Of a DNA stretch of 64,000 nt, positions 53,611-64,000 are shown in pieces. Made by a program: the position numbers and the translations under genes. Source of the DNA: Rhizobiales bacterium IMCC20636 (GTDB lineage Bacteria; Pseudomonadota; Alphaproteobacteria; Rhizobiales; GCA-2746425). Numbering within the stretch: the first letter of the stretch is position 1; each line of letters begins with the position of its first letter. The notes beneath the pieces are model-generated. The model worked only from the letters and a program-made list of their open reading frames with translations, ran no database searches and was not told where the DNA came from. The stretch is taken from NCBI GenBank assembly GCA_016865015.1, contig CP018226.1, positions 1,705,001 to 1,769,000 on the forward strand, written 5' to 3'.

Positions 53611-54039
53611 ATGGCGAAGAAAATTGCCGGTTATCTGAAGCTTCAGGTACCAGCCGGCGCAGCCAACCCGTCGCCGCCAATCGGCCCGGCCCTTGGTCAG
53701 CGCGGCGTGAATATCATGGAATTCTGCAAGGCGTTTAACGCCAAGACGCAGGAAATGGAAAAAGGACAGCCGATTCCGGTTATCCTGACCATCTTCCAGG
53801 ATAAATCCTTTACTTTCGTAATGAAGACCCCACCGGTCTCGTTTTTGCTGAAAAAGGCTGCGAACCTGAAAAAAGGTTCCGGAGAGCCTGGCAAGACTGT
53901 TGCTGGTACTGTGTCGAGTGCTTCCGTGCGTGAAATCGCTGAAGCAAAGATGACAGATTTGAATGCACACGACATTGAGGCTGCCATGCGTATGGTTGCC
54001 GGGTCTGCGCGTTCAATGGGTCTCAAGGTTGCGGAGTAA
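53611..54039 (+). CDS. rplK: 50S ribosomal protein L11
   Basis: 142 residues, stalk-base protein that binds 23S rRNA near the GTPase centre. N-terminal domain with [24 protein letters not shown] and C-terminal rRNA-binding helix region [10 protein letters not shown]. Five bp before rplA. Confidence 0.97.
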   Translation: MAKKIAGYLKLQVPAGAANPSPPIGPALGQRGVNIMEFCKAFNAKTQEMEKGQPIPVILTIFQDKSFTFVMKTPPVSFLLKKAANLKKGSGEPGKTVAGTVSSASVREIAEAKMTDLNAHDIEAAMRMVAGSARSMGLKVAE

Positions 54040-54044
54040 AACCA

Positions 54045-54743
54045 ATGGCTAAATCAGGTAAAAGAGTTCGCAACAACCTCGAATCCATCGATCGCAACAA
54101 GCTGTACGATCTGTCGGAAGCGGTAAAGTTGCTGAAGCAGCATGCAAATGCAAAGTTTGACGAAACCATCGAAGTTGCGATGAATCTGGGCGTTGACCCA
54201 CGGCACGCAGACCAGATGGTTCGCGGTGTATGTAATCTGCCCAATGGTTCTGGCCGTAACGTCCGTGTTGGCGTTTTTGCGAAAGACGCGAAAGCTGACG
54301 AAGCGCGTGCAGCCGGTGCTGATGTGGTTGGTGCCGAAGACCTTATGGAAGAAGTCCAGAAGGGGAAAATCGATTTCGATCGTTGTATAGCAACGCCGGA
54401 TATGATGCCTCTGGTTGGCCGTCTTGGTAAGGTTCTTGGGCCTCGTGGCATGATGCCAAACCCGAAAGTCGGTACTGTGACTATGGATATTGCTGCAGCT
54501 GTTGCAGCAGCCAAGGGCGGTGCTGTTGAATTCCGCGTTGAAAAGGCCGGCATTCTGCATGCAGGCGTTGGCAAGGCATCCTTCACGGAAGATGCGATCC
54601 TGCAGAACATCCAGGCATTTGCCGAAGCTGTGTCTCGGTCACGTCCAACCGGTGCCAAGGGCACATTTGTAAAGCGTTTTGCCATTACCTCCACGATGGG
54701 GCCTGGCATACATATTGATCCTTCGAGCGTTTCCAACGCTTAA
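54045..54743 (+). CDS. rplA: 50S ribosomal protein L1
   Basis: 232 residues, L1-stalk protein, also a repressor of the L11-L1 mRNA in many bacteria. Motifs [16 protein letters not shown] at the start, [14 protein letters not shown], and [19 protein letters not shown] in the middle. Confidence 0.97.
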   Translation: MAKSGKRVRNNLESIDRNKLYDLSEAVKLLKQHANAKFDETIEVAMNLGVDPRHADQMVRGVCNLPNGSGRNVRVGVFAKDAKADEARAAGADVVGAEDLMEEVQKGKIDFDRCIATPDMMPLVGRLGKVLGPRGMMPNPKVGTVTMDIAAAVAAAKGGAVEFRVEKAGILHAGVGKASFTEDAILQNIQAFAEAVSRSRPTGAKGTFVKRFAITSTMGPGIHIDPSSVSNA

Positions 54744-55065
54744 CGGGATTTGAGAATTCCCTGCCGGTTCGCCGGCGGGGTGGTCATCCGCAAGGATGGC
54801 AACCTGTCCGAGACTGCTGGTACCAGATCATTTGCAAGAATGTGATGGTTTAAAAATCGCCCGCACAGATAGGGAATAACCAGTTTTCCGGTTCCCTTTG
54901 GAGCCTTGCTGGTTTGAACCAACGGACCTCGCGATATGAGACTTTCATATTGTAAGGGGGCAGGGTATCGCGCCGTATCAGCGCCTTTAATCGGGTTCTG
55001 AATCGGCAAACGTAACCGGCCCCTTGGCGACTTTCGCCCAAGAGGTCAAATGGAGAAGAGACGCA
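54744..55065 (+). promoter_or_regulatory. rplJL leader (L10 leader) region
   Basis: 322-base untranslated leader between rplA and rplJ. L10(L12)4 binds its own leader in bacteria and represses translation. The region starts with a CCCTGCCGG-UUCG-CCGGCGGGG hairpin (54759-54780) and holds several shorter stems further on. Individual L10-binding loops could not be assigned by eye. Confidence 0.5.
54759..54780 (+). terminator. UUCG-tetraloop hairpin after rplA
   Basis: Nine base pairs (one G-U) closed by the extra-stable UUCG tetraloop, 16 bases after the rplA stop. No U-tract follows, so it is more likely an mRNA stabilising or processing element. Confidence 0.5.
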
Positions 55066-55584
55066 GTGGATAGAGCGGAAAAAACCGAAATGGTAACCGC
55101 ACTGGGTGATGTATTTGGTACATCAGGCAGTGTGGTTGTAGCTCATTATGCCGGTCTCACCGTGGCCCAGATGACTGCCTTGCGCAATCAGATGCGTGAC
55201 CAGGGTGCGTCCGTCAAGGTTGCAAAGAACCGCCTTGCCAAGCTTGCTCTTAAAGGTACCGACGCTGAAAAAATGTCGGATCTGTTTCAGGGACCTACCC
55301 TGATCGCTTATGCGGAAGATCCGGTTGCAGCGCCGAAAGTGGCCTCCGAATTTGCCAAGACGAATGACAAGCTTGTCATTCTGGGCGGCACAATGGGCGC
55401 CACTGCTCTGGACGCGTCTGGTGTGAAAGCTCTTGCTTCCATGCCGTCGCTTGATGAATTGCGTGCGAAGCTTGTGGGTATGATCAATACACCTGCAACC
55501 CGTATCGCAACGGTCATCAACGCACCTGCCGGTCAATTGGCACGTGTGTTTGGGGCATATGCCACTAAGGACGAAGCGGCGTAA
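55066..55584 (+). CDS. rplJ: 50S ribosomal protein L10
   Basis: 172 residues; anchors L7/L12 dimers to the ribosome. Typical [20 protein letters not shown] and [13 protein letters not shown] at the start, with Ala/Val-rich C-terminal helix for L12 dimers. The start is GTG at 55066, 7 bases after GGAGAAGAG. The upstream leader (54744-55065) is probably an L10 autoregulatory region. Confidence 0.95.
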   Translation: MDRAEKTEMVTALGDVFGTSGSVVVAHYAGLTVAQMTALRNQMRDQGASVKVAKNRLAKLALKGTDAEKMSDLFQGPTLIAYAEDPVAAPKVASEFAKTNDKLVILGGTMGATALDASGVKALASMPSLDELRAKLVGMINTPATRIATVINAPAGQLARVFGAYATKDEAA

Positions 55585-55642
55585 GGCCGAATGCATATTA
55601 ACTCTCTTGGTTCAAACCAAAATAAACTTGAAAGAAATGAAA

Positions 55643-56014
55643 ATGGCTGATCTTGAAAAAATCGTAGAAGACCTGTCGAACCTCAGTGTTCTGGAAGCTG
55701 CAGAACTTTCCAAAATGCTGGAAGAAAAATGGGGCGTGTCCGCTTCTGCAGCCGTTGCTGTAGCAGCAGCTCCTGGTGCTGAAGCTGCTGCTGAAGAAGA
55801 AAAAGACGAATTCGACGTCATGCTGATGGCTGCCGGCGAAAAGAAGATCAATGTGATCAAGGAAGTTCGTGCCATTACCGGCCTGGGCCTCAAGGAAGCA
55901 AAAGATCTCGTTGAATCTGCTCCAAAAGCGGTCAAAGAAGCTGCTGCCAAAGGCGAAGCAGAAGAAATCAAAGCCAAGCTGGAAGCAGCTGGCGCGACTG
56001 TCGAACTCAAATAA
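55643..56014 (+). CDS. rplL: 50S ribosomal protein L7/L12
   Basis: 123 residues; flexible stalk protein that recruits GTPase factors. N-terminal dimerisation helix ([20 protein letters not shown]), Ala/Glu hinge (residues about 37-52), C-terminal domain with [24 protein letters not shown] 55643 preferred to 55637, because GAAAG is then 8 bases away. Confidence 0.96.
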   Translation: MADLEKIVEDLSNLSVLEAAELSKMLEEKWGVSASAAVAVAAAPGAEAAAEEEKDEFDVMLMAAGEKKINVIKEVRAITGLGLKEAKDLVESAPKAVKEAAAKGEAEEIKAKLEAAGATVELK

Positions 56015-56030
56015 GTTCGAACACGTCTTA

Positions 56031-56094
56031 GAATCCGGACCGCTTGCGGTCCGGATTCGACTTGTTGAAAGCGCTTTTTTTCGAAAGCGCTTTT
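56031..56094 (+). terminator. Double hairpin between rplL and rpoB (attenuator-like)
   Basis: First hairpin 56031-56058: 12-bp perfect stem GAATCCGGACCG/CGGTCCGGATTC with CTTG loop. Second 56071-56090: GCGCTTT/AAAGCGC with TTTTCG loop, followed by TTTT. In many bacteria part of rplL transcripts end here, reducing rpoBC relative to ribosomal proteins. Confidence 0.7.
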
Positions 56095-56242
56095 ACGCGT
56101 CTCTGGCGCAGGCTTTCGCAAACAGCGGATGAATGTGCAGGAGGGACAGTTGTTTTGAAGGCCCGCAGAGTTGCTGTTCTGAGCGGGATTTTTGAACAAA
56201 TGTCTGAATGACATATGTTTTTAGAACGACATGAGGTGCCAA

Positions 56243-59200
56243 ATGGCTGAGACTTATACCGGTCGCAAACAAGTTCGTAAATTCTTTGGTTCCATCCGCG
56301 AAGTGGCAAGCATGCCAAATCTGATCGAGGTGCAGAAAGCATCTTATGATCAGTTTCTTCAAGCGGGTGAGTTGCCTGGAGAACGACCGGATGAGGGACT
56401 TCAGTCGGTTTTCAAATCGGTTTTCCCGATTTCCGATTTTGCAGGATCTTCGCTTTTGGAATTCGTTGAATACGAATTTGAAGCTCCAAAATACGACGTT
56501 GAAGAATGCCGCCAGCGCGGTATTACCTTTGCCGCTCCCCTGAAGGTGCGGTTGCGTCTCATCGTGTTTGATATTGACGAAGACACTGGCGCAAAATCTG
56601 TCAAGGACATCAAGGAACAGGATGTCTACATGGGCGATATGCCGCTCATGACCGGCAATGGTACCTTCGTTGTCAATGGCACAGAGCGTGTGATTGTTTC
56701 CCAGATGCACCGCTCACCCGGTGTGTTCTTCGATCACGACAAGGGCAAGACCCATTCATCCGGCAAGTTGCTGTTTGCCTCGCGCATCATTCCCTATCGC
56801 GGTTCCTGGCTCGATATCGAGTTTGACGCCAAGGACATCGTGCATGCACGCATCGATCGCCGCCGGAAAATCCCGGTTACGACGCTGTTGTTTGCGCTGG
56901 GTCTGGACAGTGAAGAAATTCTCGACACCTTCTTCAATATCATTACTTTCAGCCGTATCAAGGATGGCTGGCGCAAGCCATTTGACGCCACCAGAATGCG
57001 TGGCACGAAAGCCGTTGTTGATCTGATTGATGCTGACAGCGGTGAAGTGATTGTCGAAGCTGGCAAGAAGCTGACAGCACGGTCTGCGAAACAGCTTGAA
57101 GAGAAGGGCGTCAAGGCGCTCAAGGTCAGCAATGAAGACCTGGTCGGCGAGTATATTGCTGAAGAGATCGTCTCCATGGAAACCGGCGAAATCTTCATGG
57201 AAGCCGGCGAAGAGATCACTGAAGAGAGCCTCGTTCTGCTTGAAGAAATGGGCTATAATGATGTGCCCGTTCTCGACATCGATTATGCGAATGCGGGTCC
57301 TTACATCCGCAATACGCTGGCTGCTGACAAGAATGAAAGCCGCGAATCTGCGCTGTTCGATATTTACCGCGTCATGCGTCCGGGCGAGCCGCCCACCATG
57401 GAAAGTGCCGAAGCGATGTTTACATCGCTGTTCTTCGATTCAGAACGCTATGATCTGTCGGCTGTTGGCCGCGTGAAAATGAACATGCGTCTTGATCTGG
57501 ATGCAGAAGATACGGTTCGCGTCCTGCGCAAGGAAGACATTCTGGAAGTCGTCAAGACTTTGGTCGGTCTGCGTGATGGTCGTGGCGAGATTGATGATAT
57601 CGACAATCTTGGCAACCGTCGCCTGCGCTCTGTCGGTGAATTGATGGAAAACCAGTATCGTGTGGGTCTGCTGCGGATGGAACGCGCTATCAAAGAGCGT
57701 ATGTCCTCGGTGGAAATCGACACGGTCATGCCTCAGGATTTGATCAACGCGAAACCTGCTGCTGCGGCTGTACGTGAGTTCTTCGGATCATCACAATTGT
57801 CCCAGTTCATGGATCAGACCAACCCGCTTTCGGAAATCACCCATAAGCGCCGTCTCTCGGCGCTTGGACCTGGTGGTCTGACCCGTGAGCGTGCCGGTTT
57901 TGAAGTGCGCGATGTGCATCCGACCCATTATGGCCGTATCTGTCCGATTGAAACACCAGAGGGACCAAACATTGGTTTGATCAACTCTCTGGCGACCTTC
58001 GCACGCGTCAACAAATACGGCTTTATCGAAAGCCCGTATCGTACAGTGGAAGATGGCAAAGTGACCGACACGGTTATCTATCTGTCAGCCATGGAAGAAG
58101 CCAAACACGTTGTGGCTCAGGCGAATGCGCTGTTGGCTGATGATAACAGCTTCATCAATGAAATGGTCACCTGCCGTAAGTCTGGCGATGTGCTGTCAAT
58201 GCCGGCAGATGCTGTGACCTTGATGGATGTGTCGCCAAAACAGCTGGTATCAGTGGCTGCTGCGCTTATTCCATTCCTGGAAAACGATGATGCGAACCGG
58301 GCCTTGATGGGCTCGAACATGATGCGTCAGGCCGTACCGCTTCTGAAAGCCGAGGCTCCGTTTGTGGGCACCGGCATGGAAGCTGTTGTGGCGCGCGATT
58401 CCGGTGCTGCTATTACCACACGCCGCACAGGTGTCGTGGATCAGGTGGATGCAACGCGTATCGTTATCCGGGCTACCGAAGAACTGGATCCGTCAAAATC
58501 CGGCGTGGACATTTATCGTTTGATGAAGTTCCAGCGCTCCAATCAGGATACCTGCATCAATCAGCGTCCGCTTGTGGAAGTTGGCGAGCGGGTCAAGAAG
58601 GGCGACATCATTGCTGATGGCCCATCAACCGAATTGGGCGATCTGGCTCTTGGCAAGAACGTGCTCGTCGCGTTCATGCCGTGGAACGGCTACAATTTTG
58701 AGGATTCCATTCTCATCTCCGAGCGCATCGTACGTGATGATGTGTTCACGTCGATTCACCTTGAAGAATTTGAGGTGATGGCGCGTGATACGAAGCTTGG
58801 TCCAGAGGAAATCACACGCGATATTCCGAACGTCTCGGAAGAAGCGCTGAAGAACCTCGATGAGGCCGGCATCGTCTATATCGGTGCGGAAGTTGATCCT
58901 GGCGACATTCTGGTCGGCAAGATCACGCCAAAGGGTGAAAGCCCGATGACACCGGAAGAAAAGCTGCTGCGTGCGATCTTTGGCGAGAAAGCCTCTGATG
59001 TACGTGATACGTCTCTGCGACTGCCGCCGGGTGTGACCGGAACCGTTGTGGAAGTGCGTGTCTTCAACCGTCATGGCATCGAAAAAGATGAACGCGCCAT
59101 GGCGATCGAACGCGAGCAAATCGAAACGCTGGCGAAAGACCGTGACGATGAGCAGGCCATTCTTGACCGCAACGTTTACAGTCGCCTGTCGGATATGATC

Positions 59201-60385
59201 CGCGGCAAAACTGCTGTTGCCGGGCCCAAGAACTTCAAGAAGGGCTCGGAAGTCACCGATGAGCTTCTTGATGAGTATCCCCGCTCACAGTGGTGGTTGC
59301 TGGCTGTCGAAGACGACAAACTCATGGGCGAGCTAGAAGCTCTTAAAGAGCAGTATGACGATAGCCGCAAAGAGCTGGAAACCCGTTTCCTCGACAAGAT
59401 CGACAAGTTGCAACGCGGTGATGAATTGCCACCGGGTGTGATGAAAATGGTCAAAGTCTTCGTGGCTGTGAAGCGCAAGCTGCAGCCTGGTGACAAGATG
59501 GCTGGTCGTCACGGCAACAAGGGTGTTGTGTCCCGCATCGTTCCGATTGAAGACATGCCGTATCTGGAAAATGGTACACAGGTTGATATCGTGCTCAACC
59601 CGCTTGGCGTGCCAAGCCGGATGAATGTGGGTCAGATCCTGGAAACTCATCTGGGCTGGGCCTGTGCAGGTCTGGGTATCCAGATTGGTAATCAGGTTCG
59701 TGATTATCAGAAATCCAGCGACATCAAGCCATTGCGCAACATGCTGGAAGATATTTACGGCGAGAACGCTCAAAATGACAACATTGTCGATCTCGATGAT
59801 GCCTCAGTGCTCAAGCTGGCCAATACATTGAAACGCGGTGTGCCGATGGCAACACCGGTGTTTGACGGAGCGCGGGAACCTGATGTGGTGACCATGCTGG
59901 AAAAGGCCAAACTGGACGGATCCGGTCAAAGCACATTGTATGATGGCCGTACTGGTACCCAGTTCGATCGTCAGGTCACCGTGGGCTATATTTACATGCT
60001 GAAACTGCATCACCTTGTGGATGACAAGATTCACGCACGTTCCATTGGGCCATACTCACTTGTTACCCAGCAGCCGTTGGGTGGTAAGGCGCAGTTTGGT
60101 GGTCAGCGCTTCGGGGAAATGGAGGTCTGGGCACTTGAGGCTTATGGCGCTGCTTACACCCTGCAGGAAATGCTGACCGTCAAATCCGATGATGTGGCCG
60201 GCCGGACGAAGGTTTATGAAGCCATTGTGCGCGGTGATGATACGTTTGAAGCGGGTATCCCGGAAAGCTTCAACGTGCTTGTCAAGGAAATGCGTTCACT
60301 GGGTCTGAATGTGGAGTTGCAAAACACACTGGAAGATCTGAGTGCCGAGAATGACGAACAACCACAGATCGACGCGGCGGAATAA
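56243..60385 (+). CDS. rpoB: RNA polymerase beta subunit
   Basis: 1380-residue subunit with all expected domains. The rifampicin-cluster region (nt 57778-57900) reads [20 protein letters not shown] and [11 protein letters not shown], with the residues conserved in rifampicin-sensitive enzymes. The active-site and flap regions continue through [23 protein letters not shown] 56243 is preceded by GAGGTG; the extension at 56231 is unlikely. The stop lies inside a perfect palindrome (60373-60395). Confidence 0.98.
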   Translation: MAETYTGRKQVRKFFGSIREVASMPNLIEVQKASYDQFLQAGELPGERPDEGLQSVFKSVFPISDFAGSSLLEFVEYEFEAPKYDVEECRQRGITFAAPLKVRLRLIVFDIDEDTGAKSVKDIKEQDVYMGDMPLMTGNGTFVVNGTERVIVSQMHRSPGVFFDHDKGKTHSSGKLLFASRIIPYRGSWLDIEFDAKDIVHARIDRRRKIPVTTLLFALGLDSEEILDTFFNIITFSRIKDGWRKPFDATRMRGTKAVVDLIDADSGEVIVEAGKKLTARSAKQLEEKGVKALKVSNEDLVGEYIAEEIVSMETGEIFMEAGEEITEESLVLLEEMGYNDVPVLDIDYANAGPYIRNTLAADKNESRESALFDIYRVMRPGEPPTMESAEAMFTSLFFDSERYDLSAVGRVKMNMRLDLDAEDTVRVLRKEDILEVVKTLVGLRDGRGEIDDIDNLGNRRLRSVGELMENQYRVGLLRMERAIKERMSSVEIDTVMPQDLINAKPAAAAVREFFGSSQLSQFMDQTNPLSEITHKRRLSALGPGGLTRERAGFEVRDVHPTHYGRICPIETPEGPNIGLINSLATFARVNKYGFIESPYRTVEDGKVTDTVIYLSAMEEAKHVVAQANALLADDNSFINEMVTCRKSGDVLSMPADAVTLMDVSPKQLVSVAAALIPFLENDDANRALMGSNMMRQAVPLLKAEAPFVGTGMEAVVARDSGAAITTRRTGVVDQVDATRIVIRATEELDPSKSGVDIYRLMKFQRSNQDTCINQRPLVEVGERVKKGDIIADGPSTELGDLALGKNVLVAFMPWNGYNFEDSILISERIVRDDVFTSIHLEEFEVMARDTKLGPEEITRDIPNVSEEALKNLDEAGIVYIGAEVDPGDILVGKITPKGESPMTPEEKLLRAIFGEKASDVRDTSLRLPPGVTGTVVEVRVFNRHGIEKDERAMAIEREQIETLAKDRDDEQAILDRNVYSRLSDMIRGKTAVAGPKNFKKGSEVTDELLDEYPRSQWWLLAVEDDKLMGELEALKEQYDDSRKELETRFLDKIDKLQRGDELPPGVMKMVKVFVAVKRKLQPGDKMAGRHGNKGVVSRIVPIEDMPYLENGTQVDIVLNPLGVPSRMNVGQILETHLGWACAGLGIQIGNQVRDYQKSSDIKPLRNMLEDIYGENAQNDNIVDLDDASVLKLANTLKRGVPMATPVFDGAREPDVVTMLEKAKLDGSGQSTLYDGRTGTQFDRQVTVGYIYMLKLHHLVDDKIHARSIGPYSLVTQQPLGGKAQFGGQRFGEMEVWALEAYGAAYTLQEMLTVKSDDVAGRTKVYEAIVRGDDTFEAGIPESFNVLVKEMRSLGLNVELQNTLEDLSAENDEQPQIDAAE

Positions 60386-60395
60386 TTCCGCCGCG
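60373..60395 (+). terminator. Palindrome over the rpoB stop codon
   Basis: CGCGGCGGAAT-A-ATTCCGCCGCG, 11-bp arms around the TAA stop codon. As RNA it could form a GC-rich hairpin, but no U-tract follows and rpoC must be transcribed through, so it may affect termination of translation or mRNA processing instead. Confidence 0.45.
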
Positions 60396-60470
60396 CGAGT
60401 GGACTTGTTGAAATACCGTTTTTTAGGCTGATTGGAATTGACCTGATCGGCCGCTCTAAAGGAGAAATCC

Positions 60471-63400
60471 ATGAATCAGGATGTGATGAACGTTTTTGGC
60501 ACTCAGGCGCCCGCACAGACGTTTGACCAGATCAAGATTTCTATCGCCAGCCCGGAGAAAATTCTCTCCTGGTCTTTTGGCGAGATCAAAAAGCCGGAAA
60601 CCATCAACTACCGGACATTTAAGCCGGAGCGTGATGGCCTGTTCTGCGCGCGTATTTTCGGCCCAATCAAGGACTATGAGTGCTTGTGCGGCAAATACAA
60701 GCGGATGAAATACAAAGGCATTATCTGCGAGAAATGTGGCGTTGAAGTTACGCTGTCCCGCGTGCGCCGCGAGCGCATGGGCCACATTGAGCTTGCAGCA
60801 CCGGTTGCACATATCTGGTTCCTGAAATCATTGCCGTCACGCATCGGTTTGCTGATGGACATGACCTTGAAGGATCTGGAACGTATTCTCTATTTTGAGA
60901 ATTACGTGGTGATCGAGCCTGGTCTGACAGCATTGAAAGAACGCCAGCTTCTGTCTGAAACCGAAATGGTTGAAGCGCAGGATCAGTATGGTCCTGATGC
61001 GTTTACAGCGATGATTGGTGCAGAAGCCATTCGCGAAATGCTGATGAATCTCGATTTGAAGCGTCTCAGCGAAGAAATCCGCGTCGAGATTTCCGAAGCG
61101 ACCACCGAATTGAAGCCGAAGAAACTGGCAAAACGTCTCAAGGTCATCGAAGCCTTCATCGATTCCGGCAATCGCCCGGAATGGATGATCATGACTGTTG
61201 TGCCTGTCATTCCGCCGGATCTGCGTCCTCTGGTGCCGCTGGATGGCGGTCGCTTTGCAACGTCGGATCTCAATGATCTGTATCGCCGTGTCATCAACCG
61301 CAACAATCGTCTGAAGCGTTTGATGGAGTTGCGTGCGCCGGATATCATCATCCGGAATGAAAAACGTATGTTGCAGGAAGCTGTTGATGCGCTGTTCGAC
61401 AATGGCCGTCGTGGCCGTGTCATTACCGGCACCAACAAGCGTCCTTTGAAATCCCTGTCCGACATGCTGAAAGGCAAGCAGGGCCGTTTCCGCCAGAATC
61501 TGCTCGGAAAACGTGTGGATTATTCCGGGCGTTCCGTGATCGTGGTTGGACCTGAGCTGAAACTGCATCAATGTGGTCTGCCGAAAAAGATGGCTCTGGA
61601 GCTGTTCAAGCCGTTCATCTATTCGCGGCTGGATGCGAAAGGCTATTCATCGACGGTGAAACAGGCCAAGAAGCTGGTTGAAAAAGAGCGGCCCGAAGTC
61701 TGGGATATCCTGGATGAAGTTATCCGCGAACATCCGATCATGCTGAACCGGGCTCCGACACTTCACCGTCTTGGCATTCAGGCGTTTGAGCCGGTGTTGA
61801 TTGAAGGCAAGGCCATTCAGTTGCACCCACTGGTTTGTGCGGCGTTCAACGCCGACTTTGATGGTGATCAGATGGCTGTTCACGTGCCGCTTTCGCTGGA
61901 AGCCCAGTTGGAAGCACGCGTGTTGATGATGTCGACCAACAATGTTCTGCATCCTGCCAATGGTCAGCCAATCATCGTGCCGTCACAGGATATTGTTCTG
62001 GGTCTTTATTATCTGTCTCTTCAGTCGGATAATGAGCCGGGTGAAGGCATGGCATTTGGTGATATTGCCGAGGTTCAGCACGCGCTGGACAATGGTGTTG
62101 TCACGCTGCATTCGAAAATCAGGGGCCGATTCATCACTAAGGATGAAGACGGTAATAAGGTAACCGGAATTCACGAGACATCGCCGGGCCGTATGTTGAT
62201 TGGTGATCTTCTTCCAAAGCACCACAATGTGCCTTACGACACATGCAACCGTCTGATGACCAAAAAAGAAATCTCCGGCATGATTGATGTGGTTTATCGC
62301 CACTGCGGTCAGAAGGAGAGTGTGATCTTCTGTGACCGCATCATGCAGCTTGGTTTCAGCAACGCGTTCAAGGCCGGTATTTCCTTCGGCAAGGACGACA
62401 TGGTTATTCCTGATACCAAGAAAGCTTTGGTGGAAGAATCCCGTTTGCTGACGAAAGAATATGAGCAGCAATATAATGACGGACTGATCACCCAGGGCGA
62501 GAAGTACAACAAGGTTGTTGATGCCTGGGCGAAATGTACCGACAAGGTTGCTGATGAGATGATGAAACGCATCTCCTCGGTTCAGATGGACGAAGAGACC
62601 GGACGTCAGAAGCCGATGAACTCGGTTTACATGATGTCGCATTCCGGTGCTCGTGGTTCACCTGCCCAGATGAAGCAGCTGGCTGGTATGCGTGGTCTGA
62701 TGGCGCGACCAGATGGCTCGATCATTGAATCTCCGATCATCGCCAACTTTAAAGAAGGCCTGACGGTGATGGAATATTTCAGTTCCACCCACGGAGCCCG
62801 TAAGGGTCTCGCGGATACGGCACTGAAAACCGCCAACTCCGGTTATCTGACACGTCGCCTTGTTGATGTTGCGCAGGATTGCATCATCACCAAGGAAGAT
62901 TGTGGCACGGATGACGGTCTGACTGTTCAGGCAGTGGTCGATTCCGGTCAGGTTGTGGCAACGCTGGGTATGCGCACCTTGGGCCGTACAACGGCTGCTG
63001 ATGTGGTGACCGTGGATGGCAAACTGGTTGTTCCACAGAACACCCTGATCCAGGAAAAGGAAGTCGATATGATCGAGACGGCTGGTATCCAGTCGATCAA
63101 GATCCGATCTGTCCTGACCTGTAAAAACAAGGTCGGTGTCTGTGGTGCCTGTTACGGACGTGATCTGGCACGCGGCACAACCGTCAATATGGGTGAAGCA
63201 GTTGGTGTCATCGCGGCTCAGTCTATTGGTGAGCCCGGTACTCAGTTGACCATGCGTACCTTCCACATTGGTGGTACGGCACAGGTGGTGGATAGTTCCT
63301 TCATCGAAAGTAACTTCGATGGAACCGTCAGCCTGCGCAACCGTAATGTGGTGCGTGATTCCGATGGCAAGTTGATTGCCATGGGCCGTAACATGTCGGT

Positions 63401-64000
63401 GGTCATCACTGATGAGCAGGGTGCTGAAGTTGCAGTTCACCGCATCCAGTATGGTGCGCGTGTCCATGTTGATGATGGCGACAAGGTTAAATCCGGTCAG
63501 CGTATCTCTGAATGGGATCCGTACACACGCCCAATCCTCACCGAAGTCGATGGTGTGGTTGAGTATGAAGATCTGGTCGATGGTCTGTCGGTATCGGAAA
63601 ATGCTGATGAGGCAACCGGCATCACAAAACGTGTTGTCACAGATTGGCGCAGCAGTTCCAAGGGTGGTGATCTGAAGCCAGCTATGGCTGTGAAAGACAA
63701 GAATGGCGAAGTCTACAAACTGGATCGCGGTCGTGAAGCCCGTTATCAGCTGTCTGTGGATGCGGTTCTGTCGGTCGATCCGGGCGCTTCGGTGAAAGCT
63801 GGCGATGTGCTTGCACGTATTCCGCTTGAAAGTGCCAAAACAAGGGATATTACCGGTGGTTTGCCACGGGTGGCTGAACTGTTTGAAGCACGCCGTCCGA
63901 AGGACCATGCCATCATCGCTGAAATCGGTGGCACGATCCGCTTTGGTCGTGATTACAAGAACAAGCGCCGTATCGTTATCGAGCCGCTCGACGAGACCAT
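60471..64000 (+). CDS. rpoC: RNA polymerase beta' subunit (3' end outside window)
   Basis: The first 1176 residues of about 1400 are visible. Zinc-binding [20 protein letters not shown] near residue 70; catalytic [16 protein letters not shown] (nt about 61851-61895); bridge-helix and trigger-loop region follows. AAAGGAGAAA precedes ATG 60471. It lies 85 bp after rpoB and runs off the window edge. Confidence 0.98.
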   Translation, partial: MNQDVMNVFGTQAPAQTFDQIKISIASPEKILSWSFGEIKKPETINYRTFKPERDGLFCARIFGPIKDYECLCGKYKRMKYKGIICEKCGVEVTLSRVRRERMGHIELAAPVAHIWFLKSLPSRIGLLMDMTLKDLERILYFENYVVIEPGLTALKERQLLSETEMVEAQDQYGPDAFTAMIGAEAIREMLMNLDLKRLSEEIRVEISEATTELKPKKLAKRLKVIEAFIDSGNRPEWMIMTVVPVIPPDLRPLVPLDGGRFATSDLNDLYRRVINRNNRLKRLMELRAPDIIIRNEKRMLQEAVDALFDNGRRGRVITGTNKRPLKSLSDMLKGKQGRFRQNLLGKRVDYSGRSVIVVGPELKLHQCGLPKKMALELFKPFIYSRLDAKGYSSTVKQAKKLVEKERPEVWDILDEVIREHPIMLNRAPTLHRLGIQAFEPVLIEGKAIQLHPLVCAAFNADFDGDQMAVHVPLSLEAQLEARVLMMSTNNVLHPANGQPIIVPSQDIVLGLYYLSLQSDNEPGEGMAFGDIAEVQHALDNGVVTLHSKIRGRFITKDEDGNKVTGIHETSPGRMLIGDLLPKHHNVPYDTCNRLMTKKEISGMIDVVYRHCGQKESVIFCDRIMQLGFSNAFKAGISFGKDDMVIPDTKKALVEESRLLTKEYEQQYNDGLITQGEKYNKVVDAWAKCTDKVADEMMKRISSVQMDEETGRQKPMNSVYMMSHSGARGSPAQMKQLAGMRGLMARPDGSIIESPIIANFKEGLTVMEYFSSTHGARKGLADTALKTANSGYLTRRLVDVAQDCIITKEDCGTDDGLTVQAVVDSGQVVATLGMRTLGRTTAADVVTVDGKLVVPQNTLIQEKEVDMIETAGIQSIKIRSVLTCKNKVGVCGACYGRDLARGTTVNMGEAVGVIAAQSIGEPGTQLTMRTFHIGGTAQVVDSSFIESNFDGTVSLRNRNVVRDSDGKLIAMGRNMSVVITDEQGAEVAVHRIQYGARVHVDDGDKVKSGQRISEWDPYTRPILTEVDGVVEYEDLVDGLSVSENADEATGITKRVVTDWRSSSKGGDLKPAMAVKDKNGEVYKLDRGREARYQLSVDAVLSVDPGASVKAGDVLARIPLESAKTRDITGGLPRVAELFEARRPKDHAIIAEIGGTIRFGRDYKNKRRIVIEPLDET

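Noticed and set aside
62658-63908. 416-residue open frame on the minus strand inside rpoC
   Set aside because: It is entirely antisense to rpoC, whose motifs and codon use are clear, and its translation has no recognisable domain; long antisense frames are common in such genes.
1-64000. CRISPR array, prophage, toxin-antitoxin or restriction system
   Set aside because: No regularly spaced repeats, phage structural genes, or characteristic small gene pairs were found on reading through the window.

Overview
The window is chromosomal DNA of an alphaproteobacterium, most likely of the Hyphomicrobiales (Rhizobiales) or a close relative. The signs are the block tuf - tRNA-Trp - secE - nusG - rplKAJL - rpoBC, the DUF3126 protein, the bacterial transglutaminase-like cysteine peptidase, a riboswitch-controlled RibN-type riboflavin transporter, and the IscU-like / yidD / thrS neighbourhood. 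The genus cannot be fixed from sequence alone. Codon use in the core genes is moderately GC-rich; the accessory stretches around 26.7-38 kb are visibly richer in AT.

Layout. 1-20.8 kb: mostly housekeeping and metabolic genes. These are a heterodimeric ABC exporter (first subunit cut by the window edge), a CPA1 antiporter, an acyl-activating enzyme, a DUF1624 membrane protein, an FAD monooxygenase coupled to a zf-CHCC protein, an alpha/beta hydrolase, a crotonase-fold enzyme, cysE, DUF3126, hisI, a dienelactone-hydrolase-like protein, an FMN riboswitch with ribN, CBS, rhomboid, PAS, BTLCP, gamma-carbonic anhydrase, folE, an IscU-like scaffold, a small protein resembling an RND porter domain, and yidD. 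20.9-26.7 kb: thrS with a clear terminator, a copper-related pair (DUF2946 + PCuAC), a secreted beta-repeat protein, two flavoproteins and tRNA-Thr.

26.7-38.5 kb is an accessory island. It carries at least two recognisable relics of IS481-family transposases, and a further degenerate repeat family flanks a GGDEF gene. Between the relics lie a tripartite tricarboxylate transporter (tctCBA) with a GntR/FCD regulator and a divergent SMP-30/lactonase gene, a thermonuclease, a PaaK-like adenylating enzyme, a CHASE4-GGDEF protein and a secreted HELAH protein. 39.1-43.4 kb returns to core genes: nadK, a GNAT, glpD, and a response regulator + Hpt pair. 43.5-49.2 kb is a second catabolic module: LysR, a divergent signal-less sulfatase and a second, paralogous tctCBA. 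49.8-64 kb is core information processing: rlmB, tRNA-Tyr, tRNA-Gly, tuf, tRNA-Trp, secE, nusG, rplK, rplA, rplJ, rplL, rpoB and the first five sixths of rpoC.

How the genes work together. The two TTT loci appear to be independent substrate-specific uptake-and-processing units. Each has its own regulator, a symmetric site in the regulator/transporter promoter, and one hydrolase (a lactonase-type SMP-30 protein in one, a sulfatase in the other). The two solute-binding proteins share an unusual N-terminal signature, which points to duplication within one subfamily. No CRISPR array, prophage, toxin-antitoxin pair or obvious defence system was seen.
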